Shown in pieces: positions 32,735-43,068 of a stretch of DNA of 64,000 bases. This DNA is from Suillus spraguei. Taxonomy: Eukaryota; Basidiomycota; Agaricomycetes; Boletales; Suillaceae. Each line of letters opens with the position of its first letter. Positions within the stretch are counted from its first letter, which is position 1. The notes under the pieces are model-generated. The model did no database searches, was not told the origin of the DNA, and worked only from the letters and a program-made list of their open reading frames with translations. The stretch is taken from the NCBI GenBank assembly GCA_016800925.1, contig JABCPU010000048.1, positions 1-64,000 on the forward strand, read 5' to 3'. Both the position numbers and the translations under genes were made by a program.

Positions 32735-33234
32735 CTTGCCTGTCATTTACCAACCGTGAAGTCCATACTAGTATTTCATTCTACACACCGAATACATTAT
32801 CGCATTTCCAAAGTAGCCACCGCACATCGAAAGCGGCATAGATTCCTATTTCTACTAGGCTTTCTGCAAGTTGCAACGTTGATACTTCCCACAGCTACAA
32901 TATCACGGATTCATCCGTTCTCTAATGCTGACGCACCGACTAGTTGTTGTCAGGTCAAATCAAATCAAGTCAGTCAGTGCTGACTGACTATTTTTGGTCA
33001 ACACTGACTGGCACCTGACAACACTGAGATTCAGGAATAACATGCCAGGATCAAAAGCAAACCGTCTCTTGCCACATCTATGGCAAGTAGAATCCTTGCA
33101 CTCGCGGTCACTCGCATCGTAACTATCTCGTCATCACTTTCTCGAGGGTGACTGACGTGGCTAAGGTGCTCAACATTGCCATCGCGTTCGCTATCACGTA
33201 TATAACCGAGTATGATATGACTTTCCAGTAAGTC
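32735..33234 (+). repeat. 5' flank shared by both aspartic protease genes (copy 2)
   Basis: Colinear with 16226-16644, with extra sequence including TCAAATCAAATCAAGTCAGT (a small tandem expansion near 32956) and an insertion around 33070-33110. TATATAA at 33199 is the likely TATA element. Confidence 0.75.
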
Positions 33235-34691
33235 ATGTTCTCCGTTGTATCCTTGTTGGCGCTCCTGGCTTCCTCAGTCACGGGATCGCCCGTTGAAGTT
33301 CGCAATTCCCTCATCACCCTCCCCATGAGGCGAACATTCTCCAATGTTACTGACATCCTGCGGCACGATGAAGCTCGCATGACGGCCTTTAGGGAATACA
33401 GCACGCATGACCCACGTACTAGTGCTGATGTCCCTTTGACAAACATTGCTATGGCCTACACCGTAGCAGTTAACGTTGGCAATCCCCCCGTAACCTGTAA
33501 GTTCAACACGGAGAAAACATGCGGCTGCTAATGTATTATTGAAGACGAGTTGGTTGTCGACAGCTCTAGCTCGATCACATGGATTGGCGCCGACACTGCG
33601 TACACGAGCTTCTCCGGCTTCAACACTGGAGAGCATGTGGCGGTCGATCACATATATGGCCACTTCCAAGGTATGACATACAACAATATCATAGGTTGAA
33701 AATACCTACGATTAGTATCTATAGGAACTATATTCAGAGATACATTAGCTCTCACTGCTGAGCTCTCCATCGAAGAGATGCCAATCGCTATTTCTTCTAC
33801 TCGGCACGGTTTTGACGGCGTCCTTGGCATCGGGCCTGAAGTGTCAAGCCTCGGTGCCCTACAAAATCAAAATTCACGAGAAGACACGATCCGGCCTGTC
33901 ACTGACTACCTGTCTGTGCGAGGCACCACGTCTCAGGCTGCTGTTGGTATCTTTTTCCAGCCCGCCATTCAAGTTACGGACAACCATGGACAGCTTACCT
34001 TTGGTGGAGCCGACCATACCATGCACACGGGCAGAATTAAATACACGTAAGGCACTTCAGCTTCTAGATCAATCCAGACTGAGAGTAATTGATTTGTTCA
34101 GTCCTGTCACGACTGTCTACCCCTCATCGCGGTATTGGGGTATCAATCAGAAGATCACCTACAACAATATAGAAATCATACACCTCACCGCTGGCGTCGT
34201 GGATTGTGGTTGCACCTTTCTTTACATTGCCTCTGGTGTGTATTTTGAGTGCAGCGAGTAACAATGGTCTCATCAGCGTTCCTTAGATGCCTATGAGAGG
34301 TACAGGATTGCAACCGGCGGTATTGTGAATGCGGCGAATGGTCTTCTCCAGATTACCAAGGCAAATTACAACAGGCTATATGCGTTGAAATTTTATATTG
34401 GCGAGGTACGTCAATTCTGTCAGCCCTCACACCTCTTGTTCACCATTTGCACAGGAAATATACGATTTCAACCGTAATGCGCAAATCTGGCCTCGTTCTC
34501 TCAACCACGTTGTTAATGGCAATGAGAATGATATATTTCTCGTCGTTAAAAATCTTGACAGAACCAGTGGCGCAGGGTATGACTTTATTAATGGCTATGT
34601 ATTCCTCCAGCGCTTCTACACTGTGTTCGATGCCGTCAATGACCGCGTCGGTTTTGCCCGAACCCTGTTCACTTCTGCCACCACTAACTAA
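33235..34691 (+). CDS. Polyporopepsin-like secreted aspartic protease with altered catalytic motifs (copy 2)
   Basis: Six exons join in frame: 33235-33496, 33545-33670, 33725-34046, 34102-34235, 34287-34405, 34455-34691 (399 residues). Intron positions and phases equal those of copy 1. The signal peptide is MFSVVSLLALLASSVTG. Catalytic triplets are D93-S-S-S and D271-C-G-C, so the first site lacks Gly, while the second keeps Gly but has Cys in place of Thr/Ser. The flap keeps a Tyr (HIYGHFQG), unlike copy 1. Other A1 landmarks are present: GFDGVLGIGP, HGQLTFGG, RYWGINQK, AQIWPRSLN, YDFINGYVFLQRFYTVF. Activity is doubtful. The intact structure in both copies argues against simple decay. Confidence 0.86.
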
Positions 34692-35015
34692 TATGGAATT
34701 GCCAAACTATACAAAGCATTGTTTTTCAGACGCAAAGCAGTATGCAGATTTGAAGGTTATATGGACTCTTCTCAAATAGGCTATGGAGGTTACTTGAGTT
34801 TCCATATACTATGATTAGAATATAGCAATACAAGTGAGCGCAGCTCGTCTTGTGGAAGTGAATTCTGTGCGAGTTTATGTCTAGTACTATAGGTTGTTTC
34901 TTTTGTGCATCGATACGTGGTATATTTATTATTCTAATCTAATAGAGGTACTCAGAGTAACTTTTGTAAGGCTCGGTAAAGGCTCGGTAAAGCTCGGTTA
35001 GAGTAAGCAGGAACA
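34692..35015. other. Intergenic, 3' flank of protease copy 2
   Basis: The first roughly 80 bases match the 3' flank of copy 1. Beyond that, GGCTCGGTAAAGGCTCGGTAAAGCTCGG near 34973 is a small direct repeat. Confidence 0.5.
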
Positions 35016-35023
35016 GCCACACG

Positions 35024-35599
35024 TAGTGTTTAAAAGTCCAGTTGCCAGACTGCAAAAAGACTGGCAACTGGACTGGACCGCAACTTTTTGCAACTGGACT
35101 TCAGTTGCAGTTGCCTCATTTTCAGGATCAGTCTTTTACCAGTTGCCTCCTTTTGGCAAAAAATGAAAGACTGATAAAAACTGACTTTTGTAACCCTAAC
35201 CCTATCCTATGTAATAGTACTAATTGAGGTGCATTTATCACTGGTCGGATCATAAAAAACGGTCAAGAGTTGAGAAAGTTATGAGCATTTCAATAATTGC
35301 TCATAAAATTATGCAAGCCTGTCTCATAAGCCTCATAACTTGCTCAAATCTTGACTGTTTGACAAGATTAGGGGCTCAAAATGTTCATATTGATGAGATC
35401 TATGGTTCTAAATTAGTCATAGACCGGTTTTTAAGCAGACCAGTCCAAACCCGGTCCAGTCTTTTGAAATCACACAAAAATGCGGTTGCAATGAGTTCAG
35501 TTGCAGTTGCCTTCATTCTGGAATATAAAAAGACCAGTCCTGGTCCGGTTGCCTCCAAAGGGGCCAAAAAATCGGACTAGACCAGACTTTTAAACTCTA
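35024..35599. mobile_element. Non-autonomous hAT element (MITE), 576 bp
   Basis: The element begins TAGTGTTTAAAAGTC and ends GACTTTTAAACTCTA. Its inverted ends match at 14 of 15 positions and fit the TAGNG hAT consensus. They are flanked by 8-bp repeats GCCACACG (35016-35023) and GCCACATG (35600-35607), one mismatch. Subterminal motifs CAGTTGCC, GACTGG and CCGGTCC recur on both sides, as expected for transposase-binding sites. The internal ORF at 35224-35580 has no transposase features. Confidence 0.8.
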
Positions 35600-35607
35600 G
35601 CCACATG

Positions 35608-36082
35608 TCACATGCCACACATAGGACATGCAGTTTGACCACCACATCCTCGTTATTCTGCATGCCTCAAGTGTTCAGAAAGGCCCCTGATGGAATATAA
35701 TACACAAGGTCCTATTGCCTGCAGATGAAGCAAATCTCGAGGTTCATGCAGTGGCACTATGTTATGGCCATGCAAAACCAGAGGCTGCTCAGAAGTTCCA
35801 GCTTTTCATGGGGTCGTACTGGAGGGTCATAACTAGATCATGGGGGCTTGGCCTCAGCTCATGCGCTGTGCCCCTTATATGAGTATGTGCCCTTAATTTC
35901 ATATGAAGTCTGATAGGGAGTTTTGGTGAAGTCTGGAGGAACTCTAGGGCTAGACTGCTCAGAGGAGCACCAATGGACTTCCAGAGGAGCATGGGAAACA
36001 CACCAGAACTATTTCCAGAGGACAGGGAATAAAGGTAAGACTACTGGGACAAGTCACAAGTAGAATGGAATGGAGGACTGAC
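35608..36082. other. Intergenic
   Basis: No gene recognised. Short unrelated ORFs only. Confidence 0.5.
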
Positions 36083-36543
36083 TGACAAAACCAGATGAGT
36101 TTGCACCTTTGGCGAAGTGTGCACCTCACTGCACCTTCATTGCACCTTTCACGTTTGACCGCACTTCATCGCACTTCATCGCATTTTGTCATGCTTTAGT
36201 GCTACTGTGTGTGCACTAGTGTGTGCCTCAGAGGCACTCGGGTGCACACATAATAGTGGAGAGGGTAGGGATTTCTCAAGCGAGCCTCATGGTGCCTTAG
36301 TGAGCTCATTTTTCTTATCATATAATGGACCCTTGTCATGTAATTTTCCCTCAGTCATTCTCTCATCCTTCCTTTGGATAGCAGCTGAGGTATGCACTTA
36401 CTGTCATTAATATTTACTTTATATCTGACTATGTAGCAGCACAGTATACACCACTTTTACTTAGGTGAATATCAGTCATTCTCTCATCCCTCCTTTGGAT
36501 AGTGGCTGAGCGTGGTATATGCTGCTTTTACTTAGTTTTGTCA
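36083..36543 (+). repeat. LTR of the copia element (5')
   Basis: 461 bp, TGACAAAACCAGATGAG to CTTAGTTTTGTCA. It contains two internal copies of CAGTCATTCTCTCATCC..TCCTTTGGATAG. Confidence 0.82.
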
Positions 36544-36557
36544 GGTTATGAGCCCTG
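36541..36557 (+). promoter_or_regulatory. Primer-binding site matching initiator Met-tRNA anticodon arm
   Basis: Right after the LTR the sequence is TCAGGTTATGAGCCCTGG. GGTTATGAGCCCTG is the complement of CAGGGCUCAUAACC, the anticodon stem-loop of fungal initiator Met-tRNA. This indicates priming by a half-tRNA, as described for Drosophila copia. Confidence 0.75.
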
Positions 36558-36618
36558 GTTACACCAACTAGCCAGCAACCTAGCAGAAACAACTCACAAG
36601 GTCATGCACCTCTCAGAC

Positions 36619-37472
36619 ATGACGTCCTCCACCAGTGACACCCTTGCAACCCCAGTCCTTACAGGCTCAGAGAATTTCCAGCTATGGAAACTTTGCATCA
36701 CTGGAAAACTTCGCAGAGAGAAAGTACTGCACATTGTCACAGGTGCAGACCCTGACCCAACTGCTGCAACCACCACTGCAACCACTGCTCCTAGTATCTC
36801 CACCACCTCAGCCTCTTCTGCCTCACTCCAAACAACCACTAGCAGTGGGGCGACAGAATTGTGGGCTGCATGCGATGAGAAGGCACATGGTATCATCCAA
36901 GACCATATCTCAGATGCCCTCCTCATGAAGACACAAGCATGTGCGACAGCAAAGGTGCTTTTTGATGAACTCATGAAAATCCACAATACATTGAGCATTG
37001 CTAATGCCTTCTACATCTTTGAACAACTCATTGCTTTGAAGTGGGATGGCACTTCACAGATTAATGACCACATTGCAAAGTTACGCAGTCTTGAGTCGCA
37101 CCTAACAGGCATGAACTTCACCATCAATTCCAGAATCATTGAATTTGCACTTATGTGCTCCCTTCCTGATACCCCGGACTGGTGCACTTTCACCTCCTCT
37201 GTCCTCAATATTATCACAGAAAAGGACCTCACTTTCAATGTAATTGAGACCAGAGTCATTGCAGAGGTCATGCACCAACCTGTTACCACCTTGAGTGCAC
37301 ACACTGCAGCAAGTGCAAAACCTGAAACATGGTGCATACTCCATCAAACAGCTATGCATGACACATGAGACTGCAATGTGATCAAGGAGCAAAGCTGCGC
37401 TGTCCTGCATGATATGGGAATCATGCATGGACATGACTGCTAGGTGATCCACAAAAGACCATGTCTGTTAGC
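36619..37472 (+). pseudogene. Copia Gag
   Basis: From ATG 36619 the ORF reads MTSSTSDTLATPVLTGSENF with QLWKLCITGKLRREKVLHIV, the N-terminal copia Gag (UBN2-like) start. Then come a Thr/Ser-rich insert, ELWAACDEKAHGIIQDHISD, LMKIHNTLSIANAFYIFEQL and KLRSLESHLTGM. It ends in a CX2HX4H-type knuckle (WCILHQTAMHD) with an in-frame TGA at 37366-37368 and a TAG further on. Both stops are one C-to-T change from CGA or CAG. Confidence 0.85.
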
Positions 37473-37811
37473 TTAGCTCTCAGACTAGTCAACACATACC
37501 TTGGTACCATACCTTGGTTCAAAACACTTCCAGACATTTCTGCTGATTCACAAATCTGCATTGTTTGAAGAAAGTCATATGTGAGAAGAAGATTGAAGGT
37601 TTAGGTATAGCCTTACCTTTGGATTATTCACTTTGGCTAGAGAAAACCATAGATAAAAGTTTAAAGCCTACAAAAACCTACCAAAAACAACCTATGTTTC
37701 ACCTGTTTCTATTGTACTATTATTCTTGTCTCTTCTTCTCCATTTTTCCCTTACTATTTCTTACTATTAGGATGCCTTGACACCCCCAACACTTCATAAA
37801 ATTGTACCCAC

Positions 37812-38385
37812 AGGGTATGATATCATAATGATGTCACTTCATTCTGGACAGTTCTGTTTCACTTCTAGAACATTCTGCTCCACAGAATAGAATGTTGTAG
37901 AATGTTCTGCTCCACTATGATGTCATATATGATGTCATGGCTCCACCTTTTCCTTTTATTCCTATTCTTTTGAGTTTGGATGAATATTTTGATTGGTTCT
38001 CTCTATATTAGCTTACATAACTATTTTCCCATGCTACATATATAAAAGGAGAGCCCATTCTCCCCCCAAAAAAATAGGATCTCCCACTTGTCACTATATT
38101 TCAAGAGTAAATATTTCTCAAGGCTTGCAAAGTTAGTCACTTTGAAGCATTGTTAAACCAAGTGCAGGGTAAAGAATTCCCTTGAGACCATTGTCATACT
38201 ATTTTCAAAGCTAGGTATACGATATACCTAGGAAAATAGTCAGTTATATTAGAGACCACATCTCTCCAGTTCATATCTCTCTGACCAGCACGTATCCTGG
38301 TCCACATATTCTATTCTCATATCTTTGAGAATCCTATCTCAGTCTATTGTCTAGAAGGTTCATTCCTAGACAACTCTACCCAAGC
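37812..38385 (+). repeat. LTR-like insertion between copia gag and protease
   Basis: The sequence starts near TGATATCATAATGATGTCAC, carries ATATATAAAAGGAGAGCCCA (TATA-like, 38037) and ends with TCCTAGACAACTCTACCCAAG, right where the protease frame resumes. The promoter-like layout resembles copia LTRs. Its last 150 bases recur in inverted orientation at 39255-39373. Boundaries are approximate. Confidence 0.45.
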
Positions 38386-38923
38386 TCTGGACATCATCAT
38401 TGATTCAGGCACCTCATCACACATGGTCCCACATTGCACTTGGTTCAAACCAGGAACATATCACACAATCCATCCAGTGCGCAAGATCAGTTTTGGCAAT
38501 GACTCCACAGTGGACACAATTGGAAAAGGAACTGTCACCTTTTACACCACTATACGAGGGCAGGTATATGATGTTGAACTGTCCAATACACTGCATGTGC
38601 CAGCCTTCACAATATCGCTCATATCAGTCTCCAAACTTGCGCACCATGGACTGTTCATGCATTTTGATGCCTTAATGGATAGGTGTGGAGTCTACAAAGG
38701 TGCAAGCCTTGTCTTAACTGCAAAGCATAAGAGTGGCCTATATCATGTCAAAGGCACTCTGCTCACCTTCACGGAAGAAGCACTCATGACAGTGGATATA
38801 AACTTTCTTCACCGAAGAATGGGACACATAGGTATGGATTGCATACAGTGCTGTCTTGATAACCAAGGGTCTTATATAAAAGTGTGTAAGGAATGTAATG
38901 ACACCACAATTACACTGGGATAA
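38386..38923 (+). pseudogene. Copia protease and Gag-pre-integrase fragment
   Basis: The frame opens with ALDIIIDSGTSSHMVPHCTW, the DSG(T/A)SSH signature of copia proteases, followed by GKGTVTFYT, LHVPAFTISLISVSKLAHHG and FLHRRMGHIGMDCIQCCLDN, the GAG-pre-integrase HR.GH motif. It stops at 38921-38923. The integrase and reverse transcriptase that should follow are missing. Confidence 0.85.
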
Positions 38924-39111
38924 GACTTCTTGCCAGTCCTTGATTAACATGGTCTATGACTTTTCTAGTTTTTGTGGTAGATAACGTGTGAGTTCTTGGG
39001 AGGCCCGCTAAACCAATCTAGTGATTAACTTAGCTGGAGCTATCTTCAAAAATCTGCTCTTGGAAAACTGAGCCTAGAGTAGACTGTCTCAGCTGGGAAC
39101 TGGGTGTACGT

Positions 39112-39310
39112 GGATAGATTTGTCTAGGAAAGATCCTTCTAGACAATAAATTGGGAGTGAAATAGATTGGCCTAGGAATGATCCTTCTAGGCACTGAACT
39201 TGGGCACTTGAATAGATTGGCCTAGGAATGATCCTTCTAGGCACTGGACTTTGAAACTTGGGTAGAGTTGTCTAGGAATGATCCTTCTAGACAATAGACT
39301 GGGATAGTAT
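39112..39310 (-). repeat. Tandem repeat, unit about 50 bp, four copies
   Basis: Units share TAGATTGGCCTAGGAATGAT and CCTTCTAGGCACTG or CCTTCTAGACAAT. The whole block, with 39255-39373, is an inverted relative of 38223-38385 (CTATTGTCTAGAAGG, CATTCCTAGACAACTCTACC). It looks like local amplification of an LTR-end segment. Confidence 0.75.
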
Positions 39311-39373
39311 TCTCAAAGATATGAACTGGAGAGATGTGGTCTCTAATATAACTGACTATTTTCCTAGGTATAT

Positions 39374-39419
39374 TGTTACAAACTGGGGTGGCGTCACCAG
39401 CGACAGTGAAAAGACACAG
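39374..39419 (-). repeat. LTR family A, copy A4, outer fragment
   Basis: TGTTACAAACTGGGGTGGCG...GACACAG matches the first 46 bases of family-A LTRs, then breaks at a family-B-type start. The other end of what may be the same LTR is at 41068-41383, with about 150 bases lost between. Confidence 0.7.
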
Positions 39420-39761
39420 TGTCATATACCGTACATTCAGGTTTAGATCAAATCCAATCCATGGACATCCAGACACCCAACCTACACATATCTGATCCAC
39501 CCATCCAATCCAGTTCACATATCCAATCCACCCATCCACTCCAATCCATATCCATCCATGTCCATATTGATCTGTGTCATATCCATCCATGTCCATATCT
39601 GATCCGTGTCCATATCCGATCCATGTCCATATCCAATCCATGTCCATATCCAATCCGTGTCCATATCCAATCCGTGTCCATATCCGATCCGAGTTCATAT
39701 CCGAACTATTCCTGCGCACCTGCACATTACCCCTTTTAGAATAACTTCACTCAAGTGGGAG

Positions 39762-40214
39762 TGACAAAACCAGATGAGTTCGCACCTTTGGCGAAGTGTG
39801 CACCTCACTGCACCTTTCTCGCTTTTCACATTTGACTGCACTTCATCGCATTTTGTTGTGCTTCATCACACTTAATCGCATGCATGCTTAAGCACACCTC
39901 AGAGATACTCGAATGCACATGTAATAGTGGAGAGGTTAGGGTTTTCTCAAGCAAGCCTCATGGTGTCTTAGCAAGCTCGTTTTTCTTATCATATAATGGA
40001 CCCTTGTCATGTAATTTTCCCTCAGTCATTCTCTCATCCTTCCTTTGGATAGCAGCCGAGATATGCACTTACTGTCATTAATATTGACTGTATATCTGAC
40101 TATGTAGTAGCATGGTATATGCCGCTTTTACTTAGGTGAATATCAGTCACTCTCTCATCCTTCCTTTGGATAGTGGCTGAGCACGGTATACACCACTTTT
40201 ACTTAGTTTTGTCA
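39762..40214 (+). repeat. LTR of the copia element (3')
   Basis: 453 bp, TGACAAAACCAGATGAG to CTTAGTTTTGTCA, preceded by a purine-rich AAGTGGGAG stretch suitable as a polypurine tract. Confidence 0.75.
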
Positions 40215-40277
40215 CAAATATCATCTTAGTTCTGCTCATTCTGTCCCTCCTCACTTGAGTTCCTTCTGACTCTAGTT

Positions 40278-40747
40278 GTTACAGTTGTACATACCCCTAT
40301 TCATTTTCCTTCTTCTTTTACTTGTACATTACATAACATGACTCTGACTCATATGCACAACACATCTGTACTATAGTTGCCTTCCTCCTTTGGATACACA
40401 CTTACATTCTCATGTCTCTCTTGGTCCGTGCGCACATATTGACCTATTTAAGCATGTTGTATTACACTTGATACTTTACTTTAATCTTACTGGGTTTTAC
40501 CTGGAACTTCCTTCGCTTAGGTCCCCAACCTAAGTTGTCTTGAATCGTCTCTAAGTCTAAGCACTCCTTAGTCTTAGTCTCAATTCTCGTAGAACCTCTT
40601 AGACTTGTCTTTGAGGCCGAACCCTTGATGTACTCGGAACGTGTTCCTTGTACTTTCACCTTGTCCTCCTCTGGACATTGTAGAACTTCCCAGCAGACCG
40701 TCAGTGTCTTTTCACTGTCGCTGGTGACGCCACCCCAGTTCGTAACA
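40278..40747 (+). mobile_element. Solo LTR, family A, copy A5
   Basis: TGTTACAGTTGTACATACC to CAGTTCGTAACA, 470 bp, flanked by perfect 5-bp duplications CTAGT (40273-40277 and 40748-40752). It sits in family-B sequence, whose two halves rejoin across it. Confidence 0.88.
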
Positions 40748-41067
40748 CTAGTCAACCTCCAAGACTTAGGATTATCTCCTATAGTCTATATCTCTGACTC
40801 TACCTTTGGGTAGTCTATTTCTGTTAGTTTCTAGTTAGGACTCTGTCAGAAACTAGTTTTATATCTCATTCCATACCTATGTTCTGGATATCCTTCAGAC
40901 ATACCATATCTGTTACCTTCGGATGTCCAGATCCAATACATGTCTACCTTCAGACACTTCAGACATGTACCTTCGCCTCCAAAATTAAGAGCAATACTTG
41001 GGAAAGGGGCACAACGTACAAGCTGAGGCCAAAGCTCTTTGGAACTCTTACCTTTTGAGTATGACCT

Positions 41068-41383
41068 TAACACTAAGCCTAAGGAGTGCTTAGACTTAGA
41101 GACAATTCAGACAACTAAGGATTGGAGGTCCTTAGTAAGGAAGTTCCAGTTAAAACCTGGTAAGATTAAAGTAAAGAATACGAGCATAATACACTGTGCT
41201 TAAATAAGGTCATATGCATATGTGCACACAGACCAAGCAATTGTGAGAATCTAAGTGTGTATTCTAAAGAGGAAGGCAAATATAGTACAAACATGTTGAG
41301 ATGTATGAGCAAGAAATAAGTCACAGTATCATGTGATGTATAGTACAAAGGGAAAATGAATAGGGGCATGTACAATTGTAACA
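41068..41383 (-). repeat. LTR family A, copy A4, inner fragment
   Basis: From CTAAGCCTAAGGAGTGC to TGTACAATTGTAACA, matching the distal two thirds of family-A LTRs in the same orientation as copies A1-A3. Confidence 0.78.
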
Positions 41384-42083
41384 TGTTGCTTAGCTCCAGA
41401 AACATCACTCATAGTTGCCTTCTTTCTCTAGGACCTGAAGTTATGTTTCATCTGAATGAACCTCAGAGGCTCTTTCCCCAAACAAAACCATGTTTGTATA
41501 CTTGTACTTGTTATCTTTCATTTGTTCAAGTTGGCATCTCCACAATTCAAATAAAATATCTCTAAGAAGAAAGGGAGAACGGGTGGGAAAGTTGTCGCTA
41601 GCTCACTGGCTTTCGCGTAGGGCCATGTGGTTTTCACTTATGCTCGCTGCGTTTCGGTTAGCTCGCTTAATTTCTCGCGTGGTTTTTTCGAGTGCCGACT
41701 GTTGTCCCATTGTGTGATTGTGTGATTCCGTGATTTGGTCACGTGACTGCTAGCTGCCATGGGGGGTAAAACCAAATTATTAGGATGGAGCTGAGGCCAG
41801 GGAGCCAAAGGGAGTGTGAAGCCAAAAGTGAAGTCAAAAAGGAGTGCAAAAAAGTGGAAAGCAAAAAAGGAGGGTACCAGGTTGGAAGTTGCCAGCAGGC
41901 TGGAAGTGTCCTCCCCCACCCTCAGGAAAAATCTTCTGATAGATTTCTCTTAAATTGATTATATTTTGGCTATCAAAGAACTGAACTTTGTCATGTGAAA
42001 AATCATGTTATTTGTTTCAAAAGCTGCTATGATCATTAGGATGGAGAGATGGGGGGACAGAAGAGCATGGGGAGGAAAGAATG
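41384..42083. other. Intergenic with hairpin-repeat relic
   Basis: No gene. At 41777-41840 there is a degenerate copy of the hairpin repeat found at 43069-43215 (ATTAGGATGGAGCTGAGGCC then CAGGGAGCCAAAGGGAGTG). Confidence 0.5.
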
Positions 42084-42451
42084 AATGCATGGAAGATGGG
42101 TGATGGGTGATGGGTGATGGGTGATATGCAGGAGACAGGGAAGACGGGAGATGAGAGATGGGAGACAGGAGACAGGAGAGATGGGAGACAGGGAGATGGG
42201 GGAGATGGGGAGATGGGGAGATGGGAGAGATGGGAGATGGGAGACAGGGGAGACAGGGGAGATGGGGGGGATGGGGAGATGGTGAGACGGGAGGGATGGG
42301 AGATGGGAGAGATGAGAGATGGTAGATGGGGAGATGGGGAAGATGGGAGATGGGAGATGGGGAGATGGGAGACAGGAGACAGGAGATGGGAGACAGGGAC
42401 AGGAGACAGGAGACAGGAGATGGGAGATGGGAGACAGGAGACAGGAGACAT

Positions 42452-42490
<39 letters not shown>

Positions 42491-42845
42491 GATGGGAGAC
42501 AGGGGAGATGGGAGATGGGAGATGGGAGATGGGGAGATGGGAGATGGGGAGATGGGAGATGGGGAGACGGGTGACGGGTGACGGGAGATGGGAGACGGGA
42601 GATGGGCGACGGGAGATGGGAGACAGGAGAGATGGAGATGGGAGAGGACGGGAGACAGAGGAGATGGGACGGAGACAGCAGGAGACGGGAGAGGACACAA
42701 GACAGGAGATGGAGACACAAGACAGAAGATGAGAGACACAAGACAGGAGATGGAAGACGGGAGACACAAGACAGGAGACAGGAGATGGGAGATACAGGAG
42801 ATGCAGGAGACGGGAGACACAAGATGGGAGACAGGAGATGGGACA
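42084..42845 (+). repeat. Polypurine heptamer array (GGGAGAT/AGGAGAC)n
   Basis: About 750 bp of nearly pure purine on the plus strand, built from 7-base units GGGAGAT, GGGAGAC and AGGAGAC with occasional single-base slips. Seven is not a multiple of three, so each frame on both strands repeats every 21 bases and stays open. The long 'proteins' of MGDGRWE or SPISHLP repeats are artefacts of this. Runs of GGG and mirror-like purine stretches could form triplex or quadruplex DNA. Confidence 0.95.
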
Positions 42846-43068
42846 TGTGACAACTTAATACTGTTGCCCCCTATTGAAACTTGACACAAAAGATTTAGTC
42901 AAGTTAATAGTTTCCAGTAAATAATTTTAAAAAATCAAAATCAAATGCAATGACATGAGGATGAGATGGGCAATAAACTCACAAAGATGGTGATGTGGTA
43001 CTTTTACTTCTCTCAAAATATTGGTTAAAGTTATAATTTATTTCGACCTATTATCATTATTAAAGATA
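42846..43068. other. AT-rich spacer
   Basis: No gene recognised. Confidence 0.5.

Larger units (their letters stand above)
36083..40214 (+). mobile_element. Ty1/copia element, gutted, with nested repeats
   Basis: LTRs at 36083-36543 and 39762-40214 (TGACAAAAC...GTTTTGTCA ends) enclose a primer-binding site, a copia Gag ORF and a protease/pre-integrase ORF. Integrase, RT and RNase H are absent. About 0.9 kb of foreign LTR-like sequence lies between gag and protease. The LTRs are clearly diverged (roughly one base in ten by eye), and the outer flanks CTGAC and CAAAT do not match. It is therefore an old, rearranged copy. Confidence 0.75.
39420..41067 (+). repeat. LTR family B, copy B3, rearranged and twice interrupted
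   Basis: It starts TGTCATATACCGTAC and ends GAGTATGACCTTAACA, the family-B boundaries. It is interrupted by the copia LTR (39762-40214) and by a solo family-A LTR (40278-40747). Between 39540 and 39712 it has an expanded 18-bp repeat (CCATATCCAATCCATGTC-like, about nine copies) not present in copy B1. Confidence 0.65.

Noticed and set aside
39112..39712. CRISPR-like array
   Set aside because: The repeats are contiguous units with no unique spacers, and the host is a fungus.
41959..42889. Several long overlapping ORFs (up to 295 codons) on both strands made of SPISHLP or MGDGRWE repeats
   Set aside because: They arise because a 7-base repeat without stop codons stays open in all six frames. 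There is no start context, intron or domain.
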